A stretch of 64,000 nt of DNA from positions 46,795-110,794 of the forward strand of contig WGMZ01000009.1 in assembly GCA_016124735.1 (NCBI GenBank), given 5' to 3'. The position numbers and the translations under genes were made by a program. Below are positions 1 to 9,369 of the stretch, piece after piece. Every line of letters starts with the position of its first letter. Within the stretch, counting starts at the first letter, position 1. This DNA comes from Bacteroidota bacterium. GTDB lineage: Bacteria > Bacteroidota > Bacteroidia > UBA8524. The notes below the pieces were generated by a model, which had not been told where the DNA came from, did no database searches, and worked only from the letters and a program-made list of their open reading frames with translations.

Positions 1-449
1 TTAATTAAAATAACACGAACATCCTCGGAAAGGGTCAGGAGCATTTTCCGGAAATTCTCTGCCTGAATCGAATTGGTGCTTTGATCGAAGACTCCGGATA
101 TCTTGGTCAGTCCATCAATTATCTGGGCCACTTTTGGCCCAAATCCATGGCGAATATCTTCGAGAGTTACCGAGGTATCTTCTACCGTATCATGCAGTAA
201 AGCACATACAATGGATGTTGTTCCCAGACCAATTTCTTCAGCACATATCTGTGCAACGGCAAGAGGATGATAGATATAGGGCTCTCCCGATTTTCGACGC
301 ATATCTTTATGAGCGTCAAGAGCCAGGTCAAATGCCTTCCTTATTTTTTGTTTATCCCCTTTTTCAAGGGTTCTGCGACAGGCACGCAATAAGCCTCTGT
401 AGCGTTTTAATATTTCTTTTTTCTCCAGTTCTAAAGCAGCCTCATTCAT
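1..449 (-). CDS. RelA/SpoT-family (p)ppGpp synthetase/hydrolase, 5' part only
   Basis: Minus-strand reading from the ATG at 449 to the window edge gives about 149 residues with no stop, so the gene continues outside the window. The protein carries the N-terminal HD hydrolase domain of RelA/SpoT enzymes: a YHPLAVAQICAE segment, then the metal-binding ALLHDTVEDT motif, and it ends at DVRVILI, where the family normally continues into LADRLHNMRT. These enzymes make and degrade the stringent-response alarmone (p)ppGpp. An in-frame stop lies eight codons upstream of this ATG, which supports the start. A weak -7-like box (TTCCTTTG, minus strand 505-498) lies upstream. The synthetase, TGS and ACT domains cannot be seen, so RelA and SpoT cannot be told apart. 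Confidence 0.93.
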   Translation of the reverse strand, partial: MNEAALELEKKEILKRYRGLLRACRRTLEKGDKQKIRKAFDLALDAHKDMRRKSGEPYIYHPLAVAQICAEEIGLGTTSIVCALLHDTVEDTSVTLEDIRHGFGPKVAQIIDGLTKISGVFDQSTNSIQAENFRKMLLTLSEDVRVILI

Positions 450-531
450 CGGGTGGGAATTTGCAATAATTTACGTGTTGATTGGCAAAATTCATAGCAA
501 AGGAAGAAAATGACAAGCCGCTTGAATGGAA

Positions 532-1242
532 TTATTTCCGAAACAATTCCAAACCCCATTTAATATTAAAGTAAACCGCGGGTTTGATGTAATTAAAAGA
601 ATCCCAAATAAAATAATCCGTTACGCCATTGGAAGTATACCGTTGGATCTGCATGCTATGCTGATTCATTCCAAGACCAATATTAAATTCCCTGAATGGG
701 CCAAAAATATCCTGTGAGAAATACATGAGCGCCAATTCACTGACAAAAACATTGGCCATGTCTTTTCCATCCACCACCTGATCTTGTTTATAACGGTGTA
801 AACGTTGATTCAAAAACAGGCTGATACCTCTTCCGTTAAGTAACCCATCGTATTCAAAAAACCATTTGAAGGAGGCGGTAAATCCGGCTCCTAACCGCGC
901 ATTCTTCCAACTCATAGGGTTTATCGTTGACTGGGGAACCACTTTTTGGTCATGCAATAATCCGTTTTGAAACCAATAGTCCCAACCAAAATCATAATAG
1001 GTGAGGCTTGGTCCAAATTCTATGGACCACTTTTTATTGTTCTGATATTCAGCTAAAAAAGTCAATTCTCCCCTCCCCAGTCGGAATATACTGGATTTCA
1101 ATACCATTCCCGTTCCCTCTTCTTTTTTAATAATTGACTTCCCGATAGGTTTTAGCCTGGAAACCGTGTCAACCTGCGCATTAAGCGAAAATGACAGGAG
1201 TACTGAACTTAAAAACAAGTTATATATAAGTATGTGTTTCAC
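532..1242 (-). CDS. Secreted/outer-membrane protein of unknown function
   Basis: A 236-residue protein with a clear signal peptide (MKHILIYNLFLSSVLLSFSLNAQ, cleaved around residue 23). The rest has short alternating hydrophobic/aromatic stretches (for example LTFLAEYQNNKKWSIEFGPS and FNIGLGMNQHSMQIQRYTS) and a strand-like C-terminus ending in FRK, consistent with a small outer-membrane beta-barrel. I do not recognise the family. It is divergent from the gene at 1306, with 63 bp between them, and convergent with nothing obvious. The export prediction is strong; any function would be a guess. Confidence 0.75.
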   Translation of the reverse strand: MKHILIYNLFLSSVLLSFSLNAQVDTVSRLKPIGKSIIKKEEGTGMVLKSSIFRLGRGELTFLAEYQNNKKWSIEFGPSLTYYDFGWDYWFQNGLLHDQKVVPQSTINPMSWKNARLGAGFTASFKWFFEYDGLLNGRGISLFLNQRLHRYKQDQVVDGKDMANVFVSELALMYFSQDIFGPFREFNIGLGMNQHSMQIQRYTSNGVTDYFIWDSFNYIKPAVYFNIKWGLELFRK

Positions 1243-1305
1243 GTTAAAACTGGTCCTTTATGGTTCCATCACGAAATATTCGTATAATGCAGGGATTTTT
1301 TACTT

Positions 1306-2862
1306 ATGAAACAATTATTTATTATTCTCTTGAGCTTTGCTCTTTTTACCGGAAATGTGAAAGGGCAGGCGACCGACATGCTTTGGGGACCAGACCTCAA
1401 ACTCAAAGGAACCATGAACATTATCGGTGAGCAAAACGGTGGTGTGTTTGCTTTGCGATACTACAAATCCAATGTATTCCTTGAAAAATATGATGGAGAA
1501 GAAATGACAAAAGACTTCTCATATCCACTGGAATTAAAAATCGAGGGTTCCCGAAAAAAGAACATGAGCATCGAAGGCACCTATTTCTTAAATGGAAATA
1601 TCGTGCTCTTAGCCAGCTATTATGACAAACATGATGACAAAAATATTCTTAAAGCCACCATTTTTACTGAAGGTGGTGATTTGGTAAAAGACTGGGAAGT
1701 TATAGCCGCCTTTCATGCGGATAGTAAGAAAAACACAGGGGATTATATCGTCAGTTTTTCACCCGATAAAAAATCCGTTATGGTAGCGGCCAACCTGCCC
1801 TATGAAAAAAAGAAAAATGAACGCTACCAGATTTATATGTTCAACCAGAATCTGGAGAAACAATGGCAAAAGGAATTTGTGTTGCCTTATGCAGATAATC
1901 AGGTGAGTATATATAGCTATGTGGTTGATAATAACAGAGTGGCTCATATGTTGGCCTCGGTTGCTCCAGCAACCAGAAAAGAAAGGAAACAAGCTCGTAA
2001 AGCCAAAGAAGATGCGGACAAACAGTTGCTTGTAACCTACGATGGCGCAAACGACAAAACCTCAGAATACGAACTAAAACTTAAAAACAAAACCATCATG
2101 GCTGCTCGTCTGCGTTTAGACTCAGCAAACAATGTAATCATCGCTGGGTTTTATCACGACAATCTCAACAAAAAAGCTGCGCTTAGCGGAGTGTTTTATG
2201 CCCGTATGCAACCCGGCGCCGATGAGCTAGATGTATTGAATACGAATGAATTCGATAAAAAATTTGTTGCTAAACTAATTGGTGATAAACGTGCGAAAAA
2301 AGGAAAAGAAATCAGCTCCGCATTTGTTCTGCGAAACCTTATTCCTACCAAAGACGGAGGACTTATTGCCATAGCTGAGGAGTATTATATTGTTGAGCAC
2401 TGCAGCACCAACCCTAAAACAGGAGTACAAACCTGTACCTACACCTATCATTTCAACGATATTATAGTGACTGGAATTAATAATCAGGGAGAAATTATCT
2501 GGTCCAATGTAATCAAGAAAACATCTTATGACGGGGCAAATGGTTACTACTTATCTTATGGCGTACAGGTAACTGATTCAAAAGTGAATCTCATATTTCT
2601 AGACAACAAAAAGAACTACAACGAATACGGAGAACGTATCGACGACAGCAAACTGAAAGGTGTGAATGTTAGAAAATCAGTAGCAACCTGTGCATCTGTT
2701 GGGTTGGATGGAGCTGTGGAATATTCAGTTCTGTACGATGTTCGCGCCACAAAAATTACAATGCGGCCAAGAATTTCTGTTCAGTTGAATAAAAATACCA
2801 TGATCGCCTATGGCAGAGGCAAGAAACGAAGCGCGGTTCATTTAGGGAGAATAAGTTTCTAA
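1306..2862 (+). CDS. Secreted protein of unknown function (518 aa)
   Basis: The protein starts with a signal peptide (MKQLFIILLSFALFTGNVKGQ). The body has repeated short segments of the form NVIIAGFYHDN, GGLIAIAEEYY and GEIIWSNVIKK, the rhythm of beta-propeller-like secreted proteins in Bacteroidota that report values blade by blade. No catalytic motif, lipobox or T9SS sorting domain is visible. A Lys-rich stretch (ATRKERKQARKAKEDADK) lies near residues 220-240. The gene is followed after only 13 bp by the lipoprotein protease at 2876, so the two are probably cotranscribed. Family unknown to me; the propeller idea is inference. Confidence 0.78.
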   Translation: MKQLFIILLSFALFTGNVKGQATDMLWGPDLKLKGTMNIIGEQNGGVFALRYYKSNVFLEKYDGEEMTKDFSYPLELKIEGSRKKNMSIEGTYFLNGNIVLLASYYDKHDDKNILKATIFTEGGDLVKDWEVIAAFHADSKKNTGDYIVSFSPDKKSVMVAANLPYEKKKNERYQIYMFNQNLEKQWQKEFVLPYADNQVSIYSYVVDNNRVAHMLASVAPATRKERKQARKAKEDADKQLLVTYDGANDKTSEYELKLKNKTIMAARLRLDSANNVIIAGFYHDNLNKKAALSGVFYARMQPGADELDVLNTNEFDKKFVAKLIGDKRAKKGKEISSAFVLRNLIPTKDGGLIAIAEEYYIVEHCSTNPKTGVQTCTYTYHFNDIIVTGINNQGEIIWSNVIKKTSYDGANGYYLSYGVQVTDSKVNLIFLDNKKNYNEYGERIDDSKLKGVNVRKSVATCASVGLDGAVEYSVLYDVRATKITMRPRISVQLNKNTMIAYGRGKKRSAVHLGRISF

Positions 2863-2875
2863 TCTTCTGTGAACC

Positions 2876-4486
2876 ATGAACAAAACACAGATAAAATTTA
2901 AATCCTATTTGGTAACAGCACGTCTTTTCGGCTTGCTGTTATTCATTTCAGGTTGTGCCAGTATTTATATTCCCAAAAAGCAGAGCGTACACATTCATCA
3001 CCCTTCTGATGATGCTGTTGTGGTACTGGATGGAGATACCATTGGATATGGAAACCATGTAAAAAAAAGGATTAAAAAGGAAGGTAGCCGTCAAATTACG
3101 GTAAAGGTGCCCGGCGAGAAGGAATCACAGCATGTGCTATTACCTACTCACCGCCCCGTTTTCTTTTGGCTTATGCAGCCGCTCAATATATCCTGTTTTT
3201 TTATTTATGGTTACATGGTTGATTTCAGTTTAGAAAAAAATGTATCCTATAATCGGCATTACTATTTCCCATACAATTCCGAGGGGAAACAGCGCGATTC
3301 ATTATTGCACAACTATGTTCGCTTAGAGAATGTTCAATTACTGAAATCCAAGGGCCCAAGTTCATTCCTTTCTGTTTTTGTAAAATATTCCAAGAACAAG
3401 GATATGCTTGAAAAGCGTAAAAATAAAGCAGAACAAAAGGCAATTCTGGCCGAAAAAGACCGCGATAAATACAGCCCGAATATGATTTACACAGGGCCAT
3501 TTAATATCCCGCACTTTGAAGAAAAAGTAGTGGGAAAAATGAATGAATTGCTTGATCAGTTTGGGTACTATAACCGCGAGGATTCAATCTTTTTTGATTC
3601 AAGAAAGTACACCTATTTATCATGCCGTATTGATGGGGGTGTCGTTTACCAAATATCTGGAAAGGCAAACAACCAATACGAAGAACTCAAATTGAACTGC
3701 ACTTGGTTTGTAACAAATAAGTACGGGGAAAAAGTTGATAGCATTTCGATCACCTCGAAATCAGGACAGTTTATTTTTGGAAATCTTTCGCTGATGTACG
3801 ATGCCTTAGGAGAAAATTTCATGCAATTGGTTCAAAATCCATTTTTCACCAAGTATATCCAGCATAAACCTCAAGCTTTACCCGAAGGCGAAAAAGTTCA
3901 ACTGGGTAAAATCACAAAACCAATAACAAAGCAGGAGGATGTACCAAAGGCCTGCGTGGCTGTGCGAACGAGTCTGGGACACGGCAGTGGCTTCGCCATT
4001 TCTCATGAAGGGCATATCATTACCAACTACCATGTTATTTCGGGAGATGTAATCGGGAATTATCCCAAGATTAAAATTGTGGATTATGAGGGATTGCAGT
4101 ACGATGCGGAAATTATTTGCATTGATCGTGAAAATGATTTGGCATTATTAAAAACCGGGAAAAAATTTGAGTATTGTTTCGCTATCCCAGACAGTGTTGA
4201 AATAAAGCCATTGGAAAAAATTTACACCATTGGTTCGCCAATGAGTACCGAGTTAGCAAATTCTGTTTCCAAAGGACTTGTCTCCGGAACCAATTTGGCA
4301 TCAAGTCAGGGATTGATTCAATTAAATATGGGAGTAAGCCCTGGAAACAGCGGAGGCCCTGTATTTAATGACAATTTGCAATTGAGAGGAATTGTGGTTT
4401 CCAGAATGACCAATCAAGAGGTGGAGGAAATCTGCTTTGCCGTTCCGGCGAATAAAATCAAGCGGCTGTTGAGTAGTGCGGAATAA
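2876..4486 (+). CDS. Lipoprotein with C-terminal trypsin-like (S1C/DegP-type) serine protease domain
   Basis: A 536-residue protein with a lipobox (FISG-C27) following a hydrophobic leader, so it is probably a lipoprotein. Residues 35-85 resemble a PEGA-like domain (VVLDGDTIGYG). Residues about 160-340 form an unrecognised middle region with a charged helix (KRKNKAEQKAILAEKDRDK). The C-terminal 180 residues carry a complete trypsin-type triad: His386 in IITNYHVI, Asp421 in RENDLALLK and Ser492 in GVSPGNSGGPVF. Unlike DegP there is no PDZ domain after the protease. Expected role: envelope proteolysis or quality control; substrate unknown. It sits 13 bp after the unknown secreted gene at 1306. 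Confidence 0.87.
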   Translation: MNKTQIKFKSYLVTARLFGLLLFISGCASIYIPKKQSVHIHHPSDDAVVVLDGDTIGYGNHVKKRIKKEGSRQITVKVPGEKESQHVLLPTHRPVFFWLMQPLNISCFFIYGYMVDFSLEKNVSYNRHYYFPYNSEGKQRDSLLHNYVRLENVQLLKSKGPSSFLSVFVKYSKNKDMLEKRKNKAEQKAILAEKDRDKYSPNMIYTGPFNIPHFEEKVVGKMNELLDQFGYYNREDSIFFDSRKYTYLSCRIDGGVVYQISGKANNQYEELKLNCTWFVTNKYGEKVDSISITSKSGQFIFGNLSLMYDALGENFMQLVQNPFFTKYIQHKPQALPEGEKVQLGKITKPITKQEDVPKACVAVRTSLGHGSGFAISHEGHIITNYHVISGDVIGNYPKIKIVDYEGLQYDAEIICIDRENDLALLKTGKKFEYCFAIPDSVEIKPLEKIYTIGSPMSTELANSVSKGLVSGTNLASSQGLIQLNMGVSPGNSGGPVFNDNLQLRGIVVSRMTNQEVEEICFAVPANKIKRLLSSAE

Positions 4487-4533
4487 CACACTATTAATTA
4501 CATAACTGTCCATTTAATTCCTACCACACGGTA

Positions 4534-4550
4534 TTCTGGCGGAGCCAGAA
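4534..4550. repeat. Short perfect inverted repeat at the left side of the IS remnant
   Basis: TTCTGGC at 4534-4540 and GCCAGAA at 4544-4550 form a 7-bp stem with a 3-nt loop. It is between the protease gene and the IS1595 remnant. There is no following T-run, so it is a poor intrinsic terminator. It could be a transcript-end hairpin or part of the old element's end. Confidence 0.4.
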
Positions 4551-4564
4551 GCTAACTTGCCTGT

Positions 4565-5440
4565 AAAATTACTGGAAATAACTCATTTAGAATTCTTTAA
4601 ATGTTACAGAACTGACGCTCAATGTAAGTCCCATTGGATTGAAATGCGCAAGAAACAAGGTGTTGTTTGCCAAAATTGCCAATGTCAGAAACATAATTAG
4701 ATGCCAAAGAAGGAGCAGTTCCAATGTGCCGATTGTCGATTTCGTACCACATGAAGAATTAGCACAATACCAGATTCCAGTAAACTTTCATATCGGGATT
4801 GGTACATGGCAATGGTTTTAATGACTTCAAGTAAGAACGGCATTTCTGCGCTTAATATGAAGCGACATTCAGGCGGAAATCGCTATGAGCCAGCTTGATT
4901 GATGATGCATAAGATCAGAGACCTGATGCTTTTACGTGAGGAGCAATAACAATTGAAAGGTGAGATAGAAGTGGATGAAATATTTATTCGGCATGCCAGC
5001 TCATTGGAAGCAGAAGCAGTGCTTAAACGCGGTAAAGGAAACCAACGACGCGCTGTGGCCATCATCGCTGTTGAATTAAAAAAACGACAAGGACGGACCT
5101 AAGTGCGGAAAGCGTATAGGTTATGTTAAAGTTGAGCCGTTTTGAAAGTCACAGAGCGAAAGTGGCCAGGCGAGCAATTGAGAAAATGACGAATGTACTA
5201 AAGAAAATCACCTCAGCTAAAGGACGGGAGTTTAGAGAGGTCCATAAAATAGCTAAACACAAACAAGTTCTATCTACTAATGAGAATGACGACTTGTATT
5301 TACCCTGAATAGACGTGGTAACCGCAAATGTTAAACGCATGTTATCAGGTACTTACCATTCATAAAAAAGAGAAAATCTTGCAGGGATCTGGCGAAAAAC
5401 TGCTATAGATTTAACAGGAAATGTTTTAGCCTTAATAACT
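4565..5440 (+). pseudogene. Decayed IS1595-family transposase
   Basis: Plus-strand translation across several frames still shows the order of an IS1595-family transposase. The zinc ribbon (VVCQNCQCQKHN, a TAG stop, then MPKKEQFQCADCRFRTT) is near 4660-4755. The region DWYMAMVLMTSSKNGISAL is near 4795-4855, NRYEPA-stop-LMMHKIRD near 4878-4920, and the first catalytic segment GEIEVDEIFI near 4962-4990. Further on come KRGKGNQRRAVAIIAVE (about 5030-5075), then the segment ending NVKRMLSGTYHS (about 5310-5360) and CYRFNRKCF (about 5403-5430). Several stops and frame changes interrupt it, so it cannot make a working enzyme. Terminal repeats were not identified with confidence. The remnant explains most of the gene-free stretch 4487-5558. 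Confidence 0.8.
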
Positions 5441-5531
5441 TCGAAAGGCCAGTAAATATATGTGTTTTTCCTAGTTTAGTGGCAAACTAAAGGACAATCA
5501 TGATCTTTTATTTTTTATTCCCAAAAATCAC

Positions 5532-5539
5532 TACCTTTG
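5532..5539 (+). promoter_or_regulatory. -7 box (TACCTTTG) for tRNA-Leu
   Basis: TACCTTTG matches the Bacteroidota sigma-A -7 consensus TAnnTTTG and ends 19 nt before the first base of the tRNA. No clean -33 TTG was found. Confidence 0.6.
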
Positions 5540-5558
5540 CGCTCCTTTTGAGGAGTCC

Positions 5559-5640
<82 letters not shown>

Positions 5641-5656
5641 CAAATTTTTGGATTAT

Positions 5657-5688
5657 AAAAGGCAAATCCACGGGTTTGCCTTTTCTTT
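5657..5688 (+). terminator. Intrinsic terminator after tRNA-Leu
   Basis: AAAAGGCAAA (5657-5666) pairs with TTTGCCTTTT (5675-5684) across an 8-nt loop, followed by CTTTT. It lies between tRNA-Leu and the tig start codon at 5703, so it may act as an attenuator if tig is read from the tRNA promoter. Confidence 0.65.
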
Positions 5689-5702
5689 TAAAACAAAACA
5701 AA

Positions 5703-7085
5703 GTGGAAGTAGCACTGCAGAAAAAAGACGGCCTAGAAGCCGTTCTAACCATTAACATCAGCAAGGACGATTACTCGCCTCGCGTGGAAGCCGAACTTAA
5801 AAAAACCCAGAAAAAAGTAAATGTTCCGGGATTCCGTCCTGGTCATGCACCGATGGGAATGGTAAAAAAGATGTATGGGAAAGGCATTTATGTGGACGAA
5901 GTAAATCGCCTGGCTTCCGAAGCGATGTATAATTACCTCGACGAAAATAAAATTGAATACCTGGCTCAGCCAATCATGGCCGACAATGCTGATCAGAAAA
6001 TCAATTTCGATGCAGAGGAAGATTTTACCTTCATGTTCGAGATAGGACTTGCGCCTAAGGTGGATCTTGAGCTGAGCGAAAAAGACAAAGTGACCCGGTA
6101 TAAAATTACCGTTAGCGATGCAGAACTGGATAAGGAAATCGACACCATTCAACGTCGCTACTCTAAAGAAGAGACTGCTGAAACGGCTGAAGAAAAAGAT
6201 ATTGTTTACCTGAATGCAACCGAACTCGACGACGCCGGAAAAGCTCCGCTTGATGGTGGTGTGGCAGATAAAAACATTTCTACTACTCCTGAATTGGTAA
6301 AAGACAAAACCATCCAGAAAAAACTGGTTGGTGCCAAAGTAGGAGATGAATTCATTGCCGACATTTTCAAAATGTTCGATAACAATGAAACGGTAATCTC
6401 CAGCTCATTGGGAATTCAGAAAGAAGGAGTTGCCGATCTGAATAAGAAATTCTCTTTCAAGGTAACAGAGATCAAACGCTTCATTCCGGCTGAATTGAAT
6501 CAGGAACTGTTTGACACTGTTTTCGGACAAGACCGCGTAAGTGATTTGGACGGATTCAAGGCTTTATTAAAAGAAGATCTTGAAAAATACTATGCTCAGG
6601 AAGCAGAAAATATGTTCGAGCATAATGTAGATCATCTTATCTACGACAAACATATTTTCGATCTGCCTGAACAATTCCTGAAACGTTGGTTGGTAGAAAA
6701 CAACAAGGAAGACTTTTCGCCTGAGAATATTGAGCAGAAATACCAGGACGAGGCACGTCAGCTTCGTTATGTTTTAGTGCGCAATAAGGTACTGGCCGAT
6801 AACGACATTAAAATTAGTCAGGAAGATGTTGAGAACATGAGTATGGCATACAGTGCACAGATGTTGCGCCAGTATGGCATGCCAAATGCCGATGAAGCAT
6901 TGATCCGTCAGATTTCTGAAAACAATAAAAAAGAAGCTGGCTACATGAACCGTGTAACCGATATGGTTGCTCAGCGTAAATTCATGGAAGTAGCGAAATC
7001 AAAGGTGAAAGCCGTAGAAAAAGAAGTAGGTGTAGAAGAATTCTACGACATCATCAAAAAACACAACGAGGAACACAATCACTAA
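5703..7085 (+). CDS. tig: Trigger factor (ribosome-associated chaperone)
   Basis: A 460-residue protein if it starts at GTG 5703; the open frame runs back into the tRNA gene, but only from here does the sequence match the family (MEVALQKKDGLEAVLTINI). The ribosome-docking signature GFRPGHAP is at residues 43-50, followed by the Met/Lys-rich VKKMYGK. The middle region fits the FKBP-like domain (YLNATELDDAGKAPLDGG) and the C-terminal arm region is helical. Trigger factor binds near the ribosomal exit tunnel and shields nascent chains. It lies upstream of clpP and clpX on the same strand, the common tig-clpP-clpX order. No -7 box is visible between the tRNA terminator and the start codon. Confidence 0.95.
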   Translation: MEVALQKKDGLEAVLTINISKDDYSPRVEAELKKTQKKVNVPGFRPGHAPMGMVKKMYGKGIYVDEVNRLASEAMYNYLDENKIEYLAQPIMADNADQKINFDAEEDFTFMFEIGLAPKVDLELSEKDKVTRYKITVSDAELDKEIDTIQRRYSKEETAETAEEKDIVYLNATELDDAGKAPLDGGVADKNISTTPELVKDKTIQKKLVGAKVGDEFIADIFKMFDNNETVISSSLGIQKEGVADLNKKFSFKVTEIKRFIPAELNQELFDTVFGQDRVSDLDGFKALLKEDLEKYYAQEAENMFEHNVDHLIYDKHIFDLPEQFLKRWLVENNKEDFSPENIEQKYQDEARQLRYVLVRNKVLADNDIKISQEDVENMSMAYSAQMLRQYGMPNADEALIRQISENNKKEAGYMNRVTDMVAQRKFMEVAKSKVKAVEKEVGVEEFYDIIKKHNEEHNH

Positions 7086-7106
7086 TTGGTGCTCTGTTTA
7101 CCGATT

Positions 7107-7134
7107 AAATCCCGGCCATGGTAGGGATTTTTTT
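7107..7134 (+). terminator. Intrinsic terminator after tig
   Basis: AAATCCC (7107-7113) pairs with GGGATTT (7124-7130) around a 10-nt loop and is followed by a T-run. It separates tig from clpP. Confidence 0.7.
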
Positions 7135-7222
7135 ATGCCAAGCAGTCAAGTGAACCCCTGTGGCACCAATTTAGTGCTGGCCTTTGTAAACTTTTTTATA
7201 GTATTGTTCAATCGATAAAACT

Positions 7223-7894
7223 ATGGATTACGGTAAAGAATTTAGAAAATACGCAACAAAACATGCAGGCATTAGCAGCCTGACTACGGATAAATTCATC
7301 TCTTCAGTAGAAGGGATGACCCGCACCGTTATTGAAGAACGTCCGGTTAACTTCCGTGAGATTGATGTGTTCTCACGCCTGATGGCCGACCGCATCATCT
7401 TCCTTGGAACAGCCATTGACGACTATATCGCCAATATTGTTCAGGCCCAAATGCTCTTTTTGGAATCCATGGACAATCGCCGCGATATTCAAATGTATAT
7501 CAACAGTCCGGGGGGGTCTGTTTATGCCGGATTAGGCATCTACGATACCATGCAATACATTGGCCCGGATGTAGCTACCATTTGCACCGGAATGGCAGCC
7601 TCCATGGGAGCCGTTTTGCTTTGTGCCGGTGCCGATGGAAAAAGAACCGGACTCAAACACAGTCGCGTTATGATTCATCAACCAATGGGAGGAGCGCAAG
7701 GTCAGGAATCTGATATTGAAATTACTGCTCGCGAAATCAAGAAATTGAAAGGTGAACTCTATGATATCATTGCTACCCATTCCAAAAATGATGTCAAGAA
7801 GATTGAAAAAGATGCCGATCGTGATTACTGGATGATTGCCGAAGAAGCCAAAAAATACGGTATGATAGATGAAGTGCTTATTAAAAGCAAATAA
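7223..7894 (+). CDS. clpP: ATP-dependent Clp protease proteolytic subunit
   Basis: A 223-residue serine protease of the ClpP family. The nucleophile Ser127 is in [12 protein letters not shown] and His152 in VMIHQPMGG; the third triad residue should be the Asp in KDADRDYWM. The NSPGGSV oxyanion/handle segment is at 94-100, and the C-terminal [11 protein letters not shown] is typical. It has an N-terminal extension of about 30 residues relative to E. coli ClpP, usual in Bacteroidota. The protein forms a 14-mer that degrades substrates fed by ClpX, encoded 164 bp downstream after a terminator. Confidence 0.97.
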   Translation: MDYGKEFRKYATKHAGISSLTTDKFISSVEGMTRTVIEERPVNFREIDVFSRLMADRIIFLGTAIDDYIANIVQAQMLFLESMDNRRDIQMYINSPGGSVYAGLGIYDTMQYIGPDVATICTGMAASMGAVLLCAGADGKRTGLKHSRVMIHQPMGGAQGQESDIEITAREIKKLKGELYDIIATHSKNDVKKIEKDADRDYWMIAEEAKKYGMIDEVLIKSK

Positions 7895-7945
7895 TTCAGG
7901 CAGTTCGCTTAAGTAACAAATAACTGTTGCCTGTAACTGAAATTT

Positions 7946-7971
7946 GAAAGGGTCGGTTTACCGGCCCTTTC
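7946..7971 (+). terminator. Intrinsic terminator after clpP
   Basis: GAAAGGG-T-CGG pairs with CCG-G-CCCTTTC around TTTA (7946-7971), followed by TGTTTTCTT. It separates clpP from clpX, which has its own promoter box. Confidence 0.75.
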
Positions 7972-8034
7972 TGTTTTCTTAAAAGCAGTTACCCAAAACA
8001 CAACGCTAATTTCATGTAACCCATAAATTGGTTT

Positions 8035-8042
8035 TATCTTTG
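8035..8042 (+). promoter_or_regulatory. -7 box (TATCTTTG) for clpX
   Basis: TATCTTTG matches TAnnTTTG and lies 16 nt before the clpX ATG at 8059, downstream of the clpP terminator. Confidence 0.6.
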
Positions 8043-8058
8043 TACTTTAAAGATTCTA

Positions 8059-9297
8059 ATGGTAAAAGGAAAAGAACAGCATTGCTCATTCTGCGGGCGT
8101 CCGAAATCTCAGACCCTGATGCTGATCAGCGGAAGCGAAGGTCATATTTGCAATTTTTGCATTGACGAGGCGAATAAAATAATCGAGATTGAATTAGGAA
8201 GCTCCTCTATTAAGTCAGGGAAGGAAAAATCAAAATCGGATTTCAAGCTTCCAAAGCCTTCCGAAATAAAATCCTATCTGGACCAATATGTAATCGGACA
8301 GGATGAAGCCAAAAAAGTCCTTTCTGTTGCTGTATACAATCATTACAAACGTATCAAACAAAAGAAATCCAAAGATGAGGTGGAACTGGAAAAGTCCAAT
8401 ATCCTCATGATTGGTGAAACAGGCACCGGAAAAACATTGCTGGCCAAAACACTGGCTCGGGTATTGGATGTACCATTTTGTATTGCCGACGCCACTGTAT
8501 TCACCGAAGCAGGATATGTGGGCGAAGATGTAGAAAGTACAATTTCCCGTCTTCTGCAAGCTGCAGATTACGATGTGGAATCTGCCGAAAGGGGTATCAT
8601 CTATATTGATGAAATTGACAAAATTGCCCGAAAAGGAGACAACCCTTCCATCACCCGCGATGTAAGCGGCGAAGGAGTACAACAAGGATTGCTTAAAATA
8701 TTGGAGGGAACCGTATCCAATGTTCCACCACAAGGAGGCAGAAAGCATCCGGACCAAAAATATATTCAGGTAAATACCTCCAATATTCTTTTCATAGTTG
8801 GCGGCGCCTTCGAAGGAATCGACAAAATGATTGAAAGACGCATTGCCACGCAGGCAATAGGGTTCAAGTCAAACGACGAAATCCAGTACGATTCAGAAAA
8901 TCTGTATCAATATGTCAGCGCATCCGATTTGAAAACTTACGGTTTGATTCCGGAAATTATTGGCCGATTGCCTGTTTTGACGCACCTCAATCCTTTGAGT
9001 AAAGACTCATTGCGTAGAATCCTGACCGAGCCAAAAAATGCATTGATTCGTCAATACACGAAGTTGTTTGAATTGGAAGGTCACGAATTAAAATTTACGG
9101 AAGATGCCATCGACAGCATTGTGGAGCATGCTTTTGAAAGTAAATTGGGTGCCAGAGGACTTCGAGGTATTTGCGAAGCGGTAATGCTTGATTTGATGTA
9201 CGATTCTCCGGAAGATGATAAACAAACCATCGTAGTTGATGCCAAGTTCGTGGCCAGCTATCTGAAAAAGGAGAAGAATAAACTGAAAGTCGCTTAA
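8059..9297 (+). CDS. clpX: ClpX, AAA+ unfoldase of the ClpXP protease
   Basis: A 412-residue protein. The N-terminal zinc-binding domain has Cys9, Cys12, Cys31 and Cys34. The AAA+ module shows Walker A GETGTGKT (119-126), the GYVGEDVES pore-1 loop, Walker [10 protein letters not shown], and sensor/arginine-finger region [11 protein letters not shown]. The ClpP-docking IGF tripeptide is present in ATQAIGFKS. ClpX recognises and unfolds substrates and threads them into ClpP, encoded just upstream. It appears to be separately transcribed from clpP: a terminator and a TATCTTTG box lie between them. Confidence 0.98.
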   Translation: MVKGKEQHCSFCGRPKSQTLMLISGSEGHICNFCIDEANKIIEIELGSSSIKSGKEKSKSDFKLPKPSEIKSYLDQYVIGQDEAKKVLSVAVYNHYKRIKQKKSKDEVELEKSNILMIGETGTGKTLLAKTLARVLDVPFCIADATVFTEAGYVGEDVESTISRLLQAADYDVESAERGIIYIDEIDKIARKGDNPSITRDVSGEGVQQGLLKILEGTVSNVPPQGGRKHPDQKYIQVNTSNILFIVGGAFEGIDKMIERRIATQAIGFKSNDEIQYDSENLYQYVSASDLKTYGLIPEIIGRLPVLTHLNPLSKDSLRRILTEPKNALIRQYTKLFELEGHELKFTEDAIDSIVEHAFESKLGARGLRGICEAVMLDLMYDSPEDDKQTIVVDAKFVASYLKKEKNKLKVA

Positions 9298-9369
9298 TAC
9301 TGTTTTAGGAAATCATCCGAAAAAATTTTCGGAGTAAAATCGCGCATATTCAATATCTTGGCCTCCTGA

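Noticed and set aside
4883..5308. Small open frames on both strands in the IS remnant
   Set aside because: They arise from the decayed transposase and its antisense; none has a promoter or conserved content.
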